Below, in pieces: positions 49,236 to 60,313 of a stretch of DNA of 64,000 nucleotides. A model generated the notes under the pieces. The model made no database searches, had not been told where the DNA came from, and saw nothing but the letters and a program-made list of their open reading frames with translations. This stretch comes from Scolanthus callimorphus (Eukaryota; Cnidaria; Anthozoa; Actiniaria; Edwardsiidae). The stretch covers positions 3,004,101 through 3,068,100 of the forward strand of contig CM066919.1 in NCBI GenBank assembly GCA_033964015.1, given 5' to 3'. Position 1 is the stretch's first letter. Each line of letters opens with the position of its first letter. The translations under genes were made by a program, and so were the position numbers.

Positions 49236-50063
49236 TATCTCTGCTGACTCTCTGGATCCATTGCTGAAACAGTCATCGAAGGAATACGAGGATTTGTCGA
49301 ATTATCGACCAATTTCTAATTTGAGATTCACGTCAAAACTCTGAAAAAGGGTTGTGGCTGTTCAAGTGAATGATCACCTGCAGGATAACGGCTTCGTGGA
49401 GATTTTCCAGTCGGCATACAAAGTGGGCCACATCACAATGACAACCTGCGGTCAATTGATAATGGCGATAATGTAATATTGTTTCTGTTGGATTTAACTG
49501 CGGCGTTTGACACTGTTGACCACCAGACATTGCTCCGTAGGTTACACGATGGATATGGTATACAGGATTGGCTCATCGATGGTTTACGTCATACATGAAG
49601 TACAGGAATCACTTTGTCTCCATTGACGGTGTATGCACTGGCTTCCAGTGGAGCAAAGAAGTGAGTATAAGATCCTCATGTACATCTTTAAGGCTCTACA
49701 TGGTATGGCGCCTGCCTACCTACAATGACCACAAGGTAATCTTAGATCTAGAAACAAGCACTTGCTTCAGACCTGTAGATTTAGTATGATATCACATGGT
49801 GCCAGGGAATTGCCGTGTGCGCTCCCCAGCTCTGGAATACAGTACCGAAAGAGCTGAGGGAGTGCCAGATTTTATAATGTTCCAAGAATGGGTTGAAGAC
49901 CTTTTTATTTAGGAAAGAATATCTGTTACGCTAAACAGATAGAATCAAACATTATTAGTTATTATTATTATTATCCTCTCTTTTAGTTCATTATATAAAT
50001 TGATTTTAGATTTTAATGCATACACTGTAAAGCTTTGTGGAACTCGCGCGCTATATAAATAGA
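49236..50063 (+). pseudogene. Decayed CR1/L2-type LINE reverse transcriptase fragment
   Basis: Across three frames one reads LDPLLKQSS, NYRPISNL, HLQDNGFVEIFQSAYK, a QDWLIDG-like block, LHWLPVEQR, YKILMYIFKALHGMAPAYL and ELPCALPSSG. These are the standard landmarks of reverse transcriptase and its C-terminal part in CR1/L2-like non-LTR elements. The catalytic FADD region is missing, so an internal deletion joins the N-terminal RT part to the C-terminal part. The 3' end GCGCGCTATATAAATA is typical of such tails. Stops and frameshifts are frequent. Confidence 0.85.
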
Positions 50064-50740
50064 GGATATAACACGGTGGCTTGAAGATATGAGTTTTATT
50101 TTCGAGTGACAAGAACAATATTCTTAGGGGACTTAAAGCTTGGGTCCATGCGGCCACACCCTTAAAACACTCAATCAGTCCTTAGGTATCGTCATTCTTG
50201 ATAATTTTGCTGATTGTTGTTCCCATGGGAACCAATTCTTAACCTTTGACCTCAATTTTAAGAAATGAAGCTTCAAAGCTTCGGGAAGATCGGAAAATTC
50301 ACATCTCTCTTCAAACCATCCTATGGAAATGGTAGGCAAACAGGTAGTATTTATCACTCCAATTCGATATCTTGCACAACATTTCGAATTTCAAAGTTAT
50401 TAAAGGATATCAAATTTCACAGTGTCCTATAGGATTCCTAATGACGTGGACATTTTCTCGAATGGGAACAGATATACCTGTGGTGACCTTAAACACATCA
50501 TATTGTTAATTCCCCAGAGTTTGTAACTTTTGCATACCTCCCGAGGGCGTTTATGAAAATTGCTTAAATGCTAAGTTCAAAAGACACATTCCATGTTTCT
50601 ATGGAAACAAAACATAAGATTTATGTATTTCATGACCGTTAACAACCCATGTTTGACAGTGGGAGAAGCAAAACCACTGAAGATAGACCACCCCCTAACG
50701 TTTTTGATCCGCCATTTTGAATGCAAATGAGACCCATGCC
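50064..50740. other. Non-coding, one dispersed repeat edge
   Basis: 50,064-50,110 (ACACGGTGGCTTGAAGATAT) is the inverse of 51,258-51,297 and is related to 30,787-30,828. The rest has no visible feature. Confidence 0.5.
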
Positions 50741-50744
50741 TTAA

Positions 50745-51203
50745 GGTGGATCGACCCAGTAATTTTGCACCCATGCCAACCAATTTTGAACTTCTCATAT
50801 AAAAACAGGTTGAATTCTATCGCGCAGCCAATATAACACACATACTACCAATAGACTGAAATATATGTCAGTACAAAAGTTGGGGAGATCGGAGCTTGCA
50901 TCACGTGACAATGGGGCCACGCCTATTTTTACTCTCACCCCAGTTTCAGACTGTACCGACATTTTTTCAATAAATGCTCTATGGTACCTCGAGTTTGACT
51001 GATGGCCTACGTGTAACCGAAGTTTGACTAAATTCTACAAGGCCCTATCTGAAGATATTTTAGGATTTATAAATCAGGGCTATACTTTATGTAAAATACA
51101 GTGTAGTGAATAAATATGTCTATACGCTATAGAAATCAAACTGTTTTTTATGAGAGGTTCAAAATTGGTTGGCCTGGGTGCAAAATTACTGGGTCGATCC
51201 ACC
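50745..51203. mobile_element. 459-bp TTAA-flanked MITE
   Basis: The left end GGTGGATCGACCCAGTAATT, continuing TTGCACCCA, is mirrored by TGGGTGCAAAATTACTGGGT and CGATCCACC at the right. TTAA flanks both ends (50,741-50,744 and 51,204-51,207). TTAA duplications are made by piggyBac, Kolobok and some Sola elements; which one cannot be told from the ends alone. Confidence 0.85.
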
Positions 51204-51242
51204 TTAAGTTCCCCTGAGTTTTACGAATGAGCTCAGCGAATG

Positions 51243-52440
51243 AGTAAAACATTGTTTTTGACACGAGAAAATAAAAGTCATATCTTCAAGCCACCGTGTA
51301 ATTTTCTTTTTATTATAAAGACAAACCAGACCCAGTACTGAAGACATTTTACAGAAAAGGGGGTCGCATATCTTTCGTTAAAAAAAATTAGGACCCTCCC
51401 CTTGAACATAACAAGAAAATGTGACCCTCCCCCAGTCGTAGTTAAAAAAAAATTGGGACCCTCCCCCATGTCATTAATATGTTCTAAAAATCCTGTCAGA
51501 TAGACTATTGTCCAAGTGAAGCAATGTCTCTTTCATGTAAGGAAGCGCGGTTATCATTTATCGCCTCGAATATTTACGTGAGGATTTTGGGTAATACACG
51601 GTAAAAATGCAGTAGTCCTCCATCTATAAGTACAATGATTAACGTGATTCCACCTCTCCCGCCCCCTGTTTGACCTAGTACTGAAGATATTTCACAGAAA
51701 AAGGGCGTTGCATATCTTTCGTTGCGCGCGAAGCGCGCCCGAATTTTGATAAACGCATTTCATGAAGCCTCAGAGATAGGGTAGATGAACATGTTTTGTG
51801 TATGGCATAGTAAACAAAGCCTGTGAGGAGGCTCAGCCCAGGAAGTACGCTACTTCAACTATATAGGTTAGGTGAAAGCTTCTATTGATGGGCTCCTGTG
51901 CCAACAATGTTATATTATTCATGCGCACAACTGCGCGCCGCAAATGACGAAATTAATTCATGTGTCGCGAAGCGCGGCCCAACGAACGAATTTCTATGCT
52001 TGTAACGTCGAAAACTCACGCTTACCTATAGGGTCTTCTTTCAAACATATAGTAACTTGCCCGCCAAGCCTATCATTCCAGGGCATTTTTGGGAGTTTGC
52101 TTTTCCTCGTCAAGATACACTTGTTCTTGTAAACGGCGTGAGGGTAGTGTCTTCATTGCTCAAAGAGTATATTGATGTCATTCTTTATGCGCGCGAAGCG
52201 CCCCGAAATTTTTATAGAGAAGTTGCTGAAATAACCCTCTTCATCGTCCAAATGTTGCTTAAAAAATTATGACCCTCCCCCAAACAGGAGTGAAAAAAAA
52301 TTAGGACCCTCCCTTTAGACACGCGAAAAAAATTAGGACCCTCCCCACAAAAATAGGAGCGCCCCCTCGCTAAATAATGACACCTCCCCAAGAATTTCTT
52401 AGTTTATAATAGGACTTATATATTTAGAGAATATTACTCA
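51243..52440. repeat. Debris of non-autonomous repeats with AATTAGGACCCTCCCC words
   Basis: AAAAAATTAGGACCCTCCC occurs repeatedly at 51,380-51,475 and 52,265-52,345. CAGTACTGAAGA followed by ACAGAAAA and GCATATCTTTCGTT occurs at about 51,330 and 51,675. GCGCGCGAAGCGC words are at 51,725 and 52,190. No credible gene is seen. Confidence 0.65.
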
Positions 52441-52769
52441 TGACTTAGCGCGCGCTCTGGTAAGATTTATACTTAGAGAATATTATTCATGGATTTGGTT
52501 TGTGTTAAAATGTGTCATTTCGACTCAGCGCGCGCTCTGGGAAGCAAGGCAGTGCTGTACGTTTGTTCCGGCTTGAATCAAAATTTTTCTCAGCTCAAAG
52601 CTTTCGAATTAGAATTATCCCTGCATATTCCTGTATGTAATCTTTACAGAACCATCTAGGTCTGGATGTCTGTGGTGCTTCGGCAGTGCGAAGTGAGTGT
52701 AGCGGCAATAACATTTTGAAGTGCCATGTTGTTCAAGGTATATTATAGCAGCAGATCAAAATAGCTTAA

Positions 52770-53545
52770 AATTTTGACGACTTCAAAAGGGTCTTCCCGA
52801 AGGCCAGCTGTTCAAAATTCCATGAAGACCGAGACTGGTACGCCGAGAGTATATTTGACCCCAGATACGTAGGTTGGTGCCACCCCAAACATCATTGGTA
52901 CGGGGTTTGGGCAAAGGATCTACACGCCGCGGCTGTGTCAAAGTTTAACGACATCCCGGCTGCAGATCGATCGCGATCTCGGAATCTTCGTCCCGGACCT
53001 TTCAAGGTATCTATACCCAGTCCCAACCACACCGCTTGGGGGTTCAGCCGGTGACCTTGTACCGCGGCTCACGAAGCTGCATATTTTCGTGACGCCCAAT
53101 CGAATAATCGTTGTCATGCATCGATCCGCAAAAGAGGCCCACCGATCGTTTGCGTGGCCAAACGTCGCCTACTGGCTGCAGCAAATGTATTTCACGGTCT
53201 GGTGCGCAACAGCGGGGTGCGGGGTGAGTCTCCAAAACAGACTGCTGAAAACAGACTGGTGGGAGGCTGCTGACGTTCCATGTATACTTTTCAATACGGC
53301 GTGTGCTTCACGAGCTCCGAGCGAAAAGGCCTTCGCACAGACAGACAACCCTTTCAACCAAACAGCGCCAAGTCGCCTCTGCGCGGAATTCAGTCGGGGG
53401 CGTGTCGTCTCCGTTTGGCTACGCGGATCTCGGCTTCACGGATATCTTCGTTTACGAGCTGCCTCGTCGCCGCCTTGTACCCTTTGAGCTTCACAACGTG
53501 CTCGCGAACAGTCTCCCTATCCTCGTTAAACAGCAGGCGTGACTT
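52770..53545 (+). pseudogene. Conserved-looking ORF of an ancient virus-like element, frameshifted
   Basis: An open frame 52,770-53,051 (rich in W, H and P) is followed by a second frame from about 53,000 with a composition typical of real protein (LHIFVTPNRIIVVMHRSA, AYWLQQMYFTVWCATAGCGV). A third frame at 53,380-53,540 (FGYADLGFTDIFVYELP) ends at a stop near 53,540. At least two frameshifts are needed to read it as one gene. I do not recognise the family. Its place directly before a capsid-like frame and an ATPase suggests a Polinton-type structural gene. Confidence 0.5.
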
Positions 53546-53621
53546 TCTCCAAAAAACATTTCCGTAGCTCCAGACATTTACCATACCTTTTCCTCGTGGG
53601 TTACTCCGCTCGATTCCTAGA

Positions 53622-54047
53622 CAAACTCCCTATATAGACGTCCCTAGACTCCCGAATGATACCGTCCTTGTCCCGAATTGTCTCGTCCTGGTGGGCGAGG
53701 TGGAGCTAGGCGGTGGCTTATGATCGAAGCATGTTAATAACTGCGTCGTCACAAACTTAGGTCGCTACTTGATACGTGGACAGGTCGTCCGAATGGGCGA
53801 CAAAGTCTTCCAAGACCTAGAGTGGGCGGATCAGGTCGGCGTGTACTCGAATCTATGGCTGCCTATCTCAGAGCGTAGTGCGCGTTAACAAAATCCGCTC
53901 GGCGGCCGCTGGAGACAAGGGCACTGATACAGCCGATGTGGCTCTCGCTGGAACCTCTGCAGTCTCATGGCGCTCTTCAGACGGGCGGTTCACACTTTTT
54001 CGGCTGGAGCTCACACACGGCGATTTGGCGTTATATGACCTTATGTA
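53622..54047 (+). pseudogene. Probable Polinton-like major capsid protein fragment, broken
   Basis: A single frame at 53,622-53,890 contains YIDVPRLPNDTVLVPNCLVL, an in-frame TGA at 53,721-53,723, then TNLGRYLIRGQVVRMGDKVF, QDLEW and NLWLPISERS. A frameshift leads into NKIRSAAAGDKGTDTADVA. The order (a V-P-x-x-x-L strand, a LGRxLI/VxxxVVxxGxxxxQDL block, then L-x-x-SER and a K-x-RS-x-A motif) is what I associate with double jelly-roll capsid proteins of Polinton/adintovirus type in invertebrate genomes. The assignment is from family knowledge, not a search. Confidence 0.5.
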
Positions 54048-54707
54048 AAATGCGAGATCTTTTACATGCCGAAATCTCTCAAATTTGGCTAATAAATAAC
54101 CCGTTCAGCAGTTTCGATCACAAATAGCATGCGCTGGTTTTACAGTAACTTATTAAAAATAGCAGGGTTCGATAGAGAATTTATTGAGCTTTCCGTAGGT
54201 ACCAAACGTGGTGTATTTCGATAATGTTTTGTGGTAGTTTTGTGGAATCTCCGCAAAGGGATCCACTAGTGCGGTATCGTGCGGTACAAAGGGATCCAGG
54301 CTAAATCTAACAAGAAAACGGCTTTTGAAGACAGTTTGAAAAGACTTGAATGTTGAAGGCTGCTGGTATGATGTCTGCAAAACATTTAGGTAAGAAGCTG
54401 TATCAATTGAACATATTAGAGGAGGAAATTCCAATTTTTAGACGGCTTGCGTGTTTTCCCTCACGGACTATAATGCATTCTGGTGCAACGAAGCATGACG
54501 ACCGCGCTGTACACACAAAATATACCATATTTTTTCCTCGTTTCATATCTTTGAGGAGGCTAACAAGGATTTGCTTCCTTTATATCATTAATTGTTGCAG
54601 AAAATTGTGATATCTTTCTGTTTTCGGGGGTATTATGAACATTTGAGCCTAACAGCAATTTGCAAGGGCTTCTGGTCTATTAGGCTGGGGTCTAAATCGC
54701 CGTGACA

Positions 54708-55120
54708 TTAGCAGTCCCCGAGGATGTTATCGTGGGCTTGACGCGGATAACATTCTTCCTGTCCAACTAAAGTCCTTCGTCGGAGTTTTCTTCCCTTTCG
54801 TCGACCCGCACGCAGCCGTAGCTCGAGACACCTTGTATCCAAGCGGAATGCTCCCCTCCGACCTCGATGATAGCGCGATAAGTGGCGCGGCATGATTGCA
54901 TGATTGACGTTTTCGGCTGGAGCTCACATTAGCAGTCCCCGAGGATGTTATCGCGGGCTTGACGCGGATAACATTCTTCCTGTCCAACTAAAGTCCTTCG
55001 TCGGAGTTTTCTTCCCTTTCGTCGACCCGCACGCAGCCGTAGCTCGAGACACCTTGTATCCAAGCGGAATGCTCCCCTCCGACCTCGATGATAGCGCGAT
55101 AAGTGGCGCGGCATGATTGT
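54708..55120 (+). repeat. 192-bp direct duplication (221-bp period)
   Basis: 54,708-54,899 and 54,929-55,120 are almost identical, starting TTAGCAGTCCCCGAGGATGT and ending GTGGCGCGGCATGATTG. One frame reads LAVPEDVIAGLTRITFFL just after TTTTCGGCTGGAGCTCACA. That 19-mer also occurs at about 53,998 at the end of the capsid-like fragment, so the duplicated block is probably part of the same broken gene cluster. Another frame (KSFVGVFFPFVDPHAAVA to a TGA) could be coding instead. Confidence 0.8.
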
Positions 55121-55361
55121 TACACCCCCCAGGTACAGACCGAGTCCAAGACAAGTTTTGAATTTTCATCGATCACCTTACTGTGCGGGACTTATCTCGT
55201 CCACGGCCCCGGCCCCGGCCCCGACAAAGCCATCCAGTTTAGGATCCATCGAACGGCTACGGGGTCTGGCAATGATAACTGCCATATCTTCCTCCTTGGC
55301 GACGCTGCGTTTGACCTTGAAAGTTACCTGGCCTACTATTTGTCTGCCGTTTTTTATAGAA

Positions 55362-55559
55362 ATGGACAACCTCACAGACTTGATAACGGGTCACCTGCTT
55401 ATCACGGGCCCGACCACGTCTGGAGAATCACAGCTAGTCGTTGACGTTCTAAGAGGACCATTCCGCGAAACGTTTAACGTAGTGGTCCTCATATGTCCTA
55501 CAAGCGCACCATTCCATGATAGAAAGTCTAGCTTATCTGGACTGTCGAACCATTCGTAA
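55362..55559 (+). pseudogene. P-loop packaging-ATPase fragment (Polinton/A32-like)
   Basis: The frame reads HLLITGPTTSGESQLVVDVL, then a strand ending VVVLICPTSAP. In packaging ATPases of Polintons and large DNA viruses a GPTxSGKS Walker A is followed about 20 residues later by a hydrophobic strand and CPT-like turn. Here the invariant Walker A lysine is glutamate (GAA at 55,425-55,427), which would abolish nucleotide binding. The frame ends at a TAA at 55,557-55,559, and a short in-frame continuation (FVRAHPHMTPP) suggests more decay. It is only a fragment, about 66 codons. Confidence 0.6.
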
Positions 55560-55647
55560 CGGAACCATGACTTCGTGAGAGCGCATCCACATATGACTCC
55601 ACCCACTTGTCATAGCTTACCTCAGGGCCGCGGTAGTTCAATACGTG

Positions 55648-55675
55648 TCACTACCCACGCAGACACGTGGGTAGA
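55648..55675. terminator. Hairpin CTACCCACG-CAGACA-CGTGGGTAG
   Basis: A perfect 9-base stem with a 6-base loop lies about 90 bases after the ATPase fragment. It might be an RNA 3' structure or a remnant MITE; the function is not established. Confidence 0.3.
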
Positions 55676-56107
55676 TGGGCGAACAAGCAACCAGCCACCA
55701 TTATAAACGCAACTCTTTATTTTCGAAGCTCGAAAACACACTATAATCCTGTTATAATAATCGATGGCGTAGGATGTACCCGCAGCTATGTAACGTAGCG
55801 GTTTTCTAGGATAAATCTACAATTACATGAGCACAACAAACCAAAACAAAGGCAGATGACACGACTAAAGTACCGAGTTGTCGGCCATTACAAAAACTGC
55901 ACAACTCTCTAGTCAAAACCTGTCTGGTCACGTGATCACCACAGAATGACCACGCGCGTCGGTAACCACAATACATCCAGGAATTCGTAACCCGGAGTCA
56001 GAAGAAACATTGTCTGATTCACCTTTCGCTCAATTTTGATCGTCTGGTGTGTCGTTTTGCAGAGCTTTTCGACAAAGTGGTTTATGATGAGATTGAGATG
56101 ATACTTA

Positions 56108-56310
<203 letters not shown>

Positions 56311-57290
56311 CGGTAGTGAGCCGGTTGCCGTCGGAGATACCAGCTTCCGGCCTCTTTCGGCTCGTACGCCCTGACCCCGAGCTTAAAGTGCGCTTAACTC
56401 TTCTGAGGTCATTTAGCTGCGTACCAGGTATATCGGGGGTTCCGAAGAACTCTTCCGTAAGGGCTCTGGCTTGGGTGGTACAGCGATCTAACCGCGAGCT
56501 CTTCGGTGAACTGCGATACATCGGAATACGTAGAGATTGTATTGTTCCTGTGCGTGTCTAGAGCGCATATCCCCTTCTTCCATCGACACCAGTCTGGCAG
56601 CGGAGCCGTGCCCAGCAGAGGTTGGCGGTCCATGACCGCCTGAACATGGACGGGGATAAAGCATATGAAGGCCCATTTGGTGTTCGGACGCTCGTTTTGG
56701 TTGATGCTCAAACGCGTCTCGTCTTCCAGCCAGTCTCTTGCTGTTTGCGGGGATGGGAGGGCTTTATCAAAAGCCAGCTGGAGCTGCCTTTCGCGGTTTT
56801 GTGAAACAGGATGATAGCTGCTGTTTCGATGTTCTCCAGACGGTATGTGTAGCTATAGCGCAGTTAAAAGCTGGTCCCGTTTGGCTGATTGCATCTTTAA
56901 ACCGCACCGGGGGATTGGGAACCTACGGAAAACTTTCCAGGGGAGAGTGTATTAGAAATTCCACTGGAGGGGGTGTGTCTGGCGCTTGGAAAAGGGGGAG
57001 GGTAAAAATGGTGACTTTCCAGGGGTATTTCAGGGGTATTTTGTCATAGAAAATAGAAATTCCAGGGTAGGGGCCCTGTATGAGGCTTATAGAAGATCTA
57101 CAATTGTAGCATTGGTTTGGCATGGTCAAAATAGATTGTAAAAAGGTAATGAGTGTTATTTGCTGTTTCTGAACGTCGTTTCCCTTTATCGCGACGAACA
57201 CTACTTAGCTAAATCGTTTGTACAAAACGCTGACGACGCTGACAACAAAGAAAGGCATTTGGTTGTATAGACGCACAACAGAAACGTTTC
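56311..57290. other. Unassigned region after the heptamer array
   Basis: 56,316-56,561 (+, 81 residues) and 56,105-56,521 (-) give competing frames of moderately protein-like composition; neither is recognised. 56,620-56,810 has a further short frame (LNMDGDKAYEGPFGVRTLVL). These may be further ruins of the element at 52.7-55.6 kb. Confidence 0.35.
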
Positions 57291-57409
57291 TCTATTGCAT
57301 GACTGCTTTTCTGTAGAATAATAATCATGAAAATGCAAATAAAAATAAAAATAATAAAAATATTAATGTTAATTGTTAATGCTTATATTAATGTTAATAT
57401 TTTAAATCA

Positions 57410-58095
57410 TGTAATGATACTGGTAATTATGGTAATGGAACTTGAGAATGGTAAAATGGTAATGGTAACTTGAAATGGTAAAATGATAATAGTTACGATA
57501 ATGGTAATCATAATCATAATAGTAATGGTAATGGTAACTTAAATAAATGACGAACAGATCTCATTGAAAGACTTCATACTCAATTTTACAAATGTTATCT
57601 TGGATTAAATAAAAGAGCATCAAATGTAGTTGCACGTAATGAAGTAGGTCAATTATCCCTGAAATCTGTGATCATTCGAAATAGTACAAAACCGGACCAG
57701 TACAATTCTGGTACGGTACCGCCTGTTCATACGGTACGGTATAATTCTGTCACGTTTTGCAACAGTTTTCACACGGCCTAGCCGTGCCAAAATCGGTCCG
57801 GTACCGCAGGCACCGCAGGCACCGCGTGAACGCGCGACGGTACCGTACCAGAATTGTACCGGTCCTGTTTTGTACCGGTCTCGTGTGAACCGGGTCTGAA
57901 ACATTTACAAGAGTTTCCTGAGGAAAACATATGTTATTTAGGCAATACCATTACTTATATGGGATGCTTATAAAGTTATTGTATTGTATTGAATGGTTAA
58001 ATAGTAATGATAATGATAATGATAATGATAATGATAATGGTAAAATGGTAATGGTAACGATAATGGTAATGGTAATAGTAATATACTAATAAACT
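57410..58095. repeat. AATGGT/AATGAT simple-repeat blocks around a palindromic MITE
   Basis: 57,410-57,550 and 57,995-58,090 are runs of GGTAATGGTAA and GATAATGATAAT. Between them, 57,686-57,721 (ACAAAACCGGACCAGTACAA and on) is mirrored by 57,837-57,872 (TTGTACCGGTCCTGTTTTGT), a hairpin-type MITE of about 190 bp. Confidence 0.8.
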
Positions 58096-58331
58096 TACAA
58101 TCATAATACTACTTACATGTGCATAATATATTAAAAACTACAATATGTGTTAAAATATATTTTATGAAATAAGGTAATTTAAAATAATGGTCTAAAAAGA
58201 AGGTTTCTAAAGGTATTATACATTATTTTTTTATTATCTAGTAAAAATGTTCATTCCTTCAAACTTTTACTCTTCATTTATTTCTAAGCAAGGGAGTCTA
58301 CCTTACTCATTGTTAACGAAAGATTGTTCGG

Positions 58332-58469
58332 GTCATCTCCAGTGTAAGAACGATTCCCTGAGGACACATTGTGTTTAGTTACTATTTAATCATGATTGGT
58401 TCAACCTTCGTTCTACCAACAAAGACAAGCTTTGTGACGCAGCTGGTGAGTTCTTACACTGGAGATGAG
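58332..58469. repeat. Inverted repeat pair TCATCTCCAGTGTAAGAAC
   Basis: 58,332-58,350 reads TCATCTCCAGTGTAAGAAC and 58,451-58,469 its inverse GTTCTTACACTGGAGATGA, about 100 bases apart. Probably a small MITE of about 140-200 bp. Confidence 0.7.
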
Positions 58470-58878
58470 CCGATTGTTCCACACTGTTGTTACCAAAAAT
58501 GAGCGTCAACTCTCAGTTTCGCTGGTGTGTCTTGGACAAATTACGTTAGGGATGAGGTTAAAGCAATGCACTTTAAAAGTATCCAATTTAAGGGGTTGGT
58601 ACCGGAGACCCACTACCTCTTTCATTAATTTTTCACTAAAATCGGATTTTCAATAACTGCCGATATCTCGTGACATATTTGACGAAAACCGTACCTACCA
58701 TTGTGTTTTTTTCTGAAGGGACAACACATTCCTTCAATAAATTGGTGGTTACCACTTAGACAAAATAATCACTGGATACCTAGAGAGGGATGCTGGGAGG
58801 GGGGTAGTGCCGGTACCCAAAAACTAATTTACCATCCCTGTATTTATTCAACTTGCAAATTGTGGACCTCCTCCACAT

Positions 58879-59052
58879 ACACAGGGAATTTCTAGAAACC
58901 CATCCATGGGGAAAGTTAAATTTCCATAGGCATGGGAAGTGTTCGGAATTCACACTTCGACACACAAATCCAAACACTTCCCCATTCTTCTACCATGGGA
59001 AATTTCCACCCGTTTTTCCATGGCTGGGTCATCTGCAGAAATTCCCTGTGGT
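58879..59052. mobile_element. About 175-bp palindromic MITE
   Basis: CACAGGGAATTTCT followed by CCCATCCATGG at the left is mirrored by CCATGGCTGGGT, then AGAAATTCCCTGTG at the right. Inner copies of CCATGGGGAAA and its inverse are present. Confidence 0.75.
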
Positions 59053-59086
59053 AGACACAAACACGCGCGGCATGCACTCTCGCACA

Positions 59087-59875
59087 CATCGCTAAAAAAC
59101 GTAACTTGTTTGTAATTTAAACTGATTTTGAGGAATACTTATTCTTACAAGTGAGAGCCAAGAAGACAACCGAGGACATAATGCCGCTGCCGAGTTTTAA
59201 CAGAAACAACATGAAGAATTGGCAAGACGATGAAGGCTTGGACGACGTTTGTCGGTGGGCGAAGATAGATAACTTGGCTATCGATACCTCTGAACCTGGG
59301 TAAGTTACTGAATGTTACTAGCTCACCGCGAGCACACTCAAATAAGAACTCTTTGATGGCCTCCCTGTGGATAGCTCCGTTTCATTCATCGTGACCAGTG
59401 ATTATAAAGCATTTTTAGATTTTCTTCCGCCAATCAGAACGGGTTTTGTTGCATCGCCAATCGGTCAAATAGATGATTGGAATTGAGCATAAAAAACTTT
59501 TCCATCATCTCGGAAAGTCGTGCCTTATGTAAAATGTAACCTGTGTTTGACAGCTGGTGTTTGACTTGTACTAAATTAGTTTTTGCTTCCCAAAACTCTA
59601 CTCGCTGGACGTAGGTTGAACGTTTTGTTTCGACAAACCCTCCTTTGCGCATCGAGAGGTAGAGATCTGCTGGTACGCCTGTTATGAGGCAATCTGACTC
59701 TTGGCATGTGACTCTCTTGGCATGTGACTCAGTAAAGGGATAACTTTACAGCATATATGTTACCACTCTTTTACTCGAAACAGATCAAGAAGAGCTACAG
59801 AGGCTGAACCCGCAAACCCGCAAAGCACTCCTCTCCCGTCAGAGGAAGCCCGAGATGAGCAGCCTGTGCTATTTG
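59087..59875 (+). CDS. Unrecognised small gene, copy 1, first two exons
   Basis: ATG at 59,182 opens an exon to 59,299 (starts MPLPSFNRNNMKNW, acidic, ends TSEPG). GT at 59,300 and AG at 59,782-59,783 join in phase to a second exon 59,784-59,875 (Glu/Pro/Ser-rich, ends EEARDEQPVLFG), followed by GTAAAT. The duplication at 61,150-62,000 conserves exon sequence and both boundaries, which supports it as a gene start. Downstream exons were not found; I do not recognise the protein. The upstream block ACGTAACTTGTTTG through TTACAAGTGA is shared by both copies and may include the promoter. Confidence 0.5.
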
Positions 59876-59954
59876 GTAAATACTACACACTTGCTACTGT
59901 TTTTCACAATATCGCTAATGATCAAGAACTTTTTAAGCGACCTTTTTAAGCAAC

Positions 59955-60030
59955 GTAAGTCGGCGCCTGTTAAGGCGCTGGGACTCCCACCGCTTTTGTG
60001 GATTGAACTTAGTTCTACTGTGTTTCCTTA

Positions 60031-60061
<31 letters not shown>

Positions 60062-60130
60062 CGTCTGCCTTCCCTTCTACCCCTGTTCAAGGTGGACGAT
60101 AAATAACCTACTGCACTCTTCGTAAGAGTA
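59955..60130 (+). mobile_element. 5'-truncated SINE-like 3' fragment
   Basis: It contains TTTCGGATGAGACAATAAAC and CGAGGTCCCGTCTGCC, a tail I associate with tRNA-derived invertebrate SINEs, then ACTCTTCGTAAGAGTAGGGG, which can form a small hairpin. No A or B box is left. Confidence 0.45.
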
Positions 60131-60269
60131 GGGGATTAAGTGGCGGATGCAGAAAGAAGGGGGTGGCTAGTACAAAGGATATACTAACAGAGTTCAGACC
60201 AAAGGGGTGGCTAATCTTAAAGTTTTCACAAGAAATATGAGAACAAGGGGGTGACTAGCCACCCTAATC

Positions 60270-60270
<1 letters not shown>

Positions 60271-60313
<43 letters not shown>
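60271..60313 (+). repeat. Poly(C) tract of 43 bases
   Basis: Uninterrupted C from 60,271 to 60,313. It could form a G-quadruplex on the other strand or an i-motif. The true length is doubtful because such tracts are error-prone in sequencing. Confidence 0.9.
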
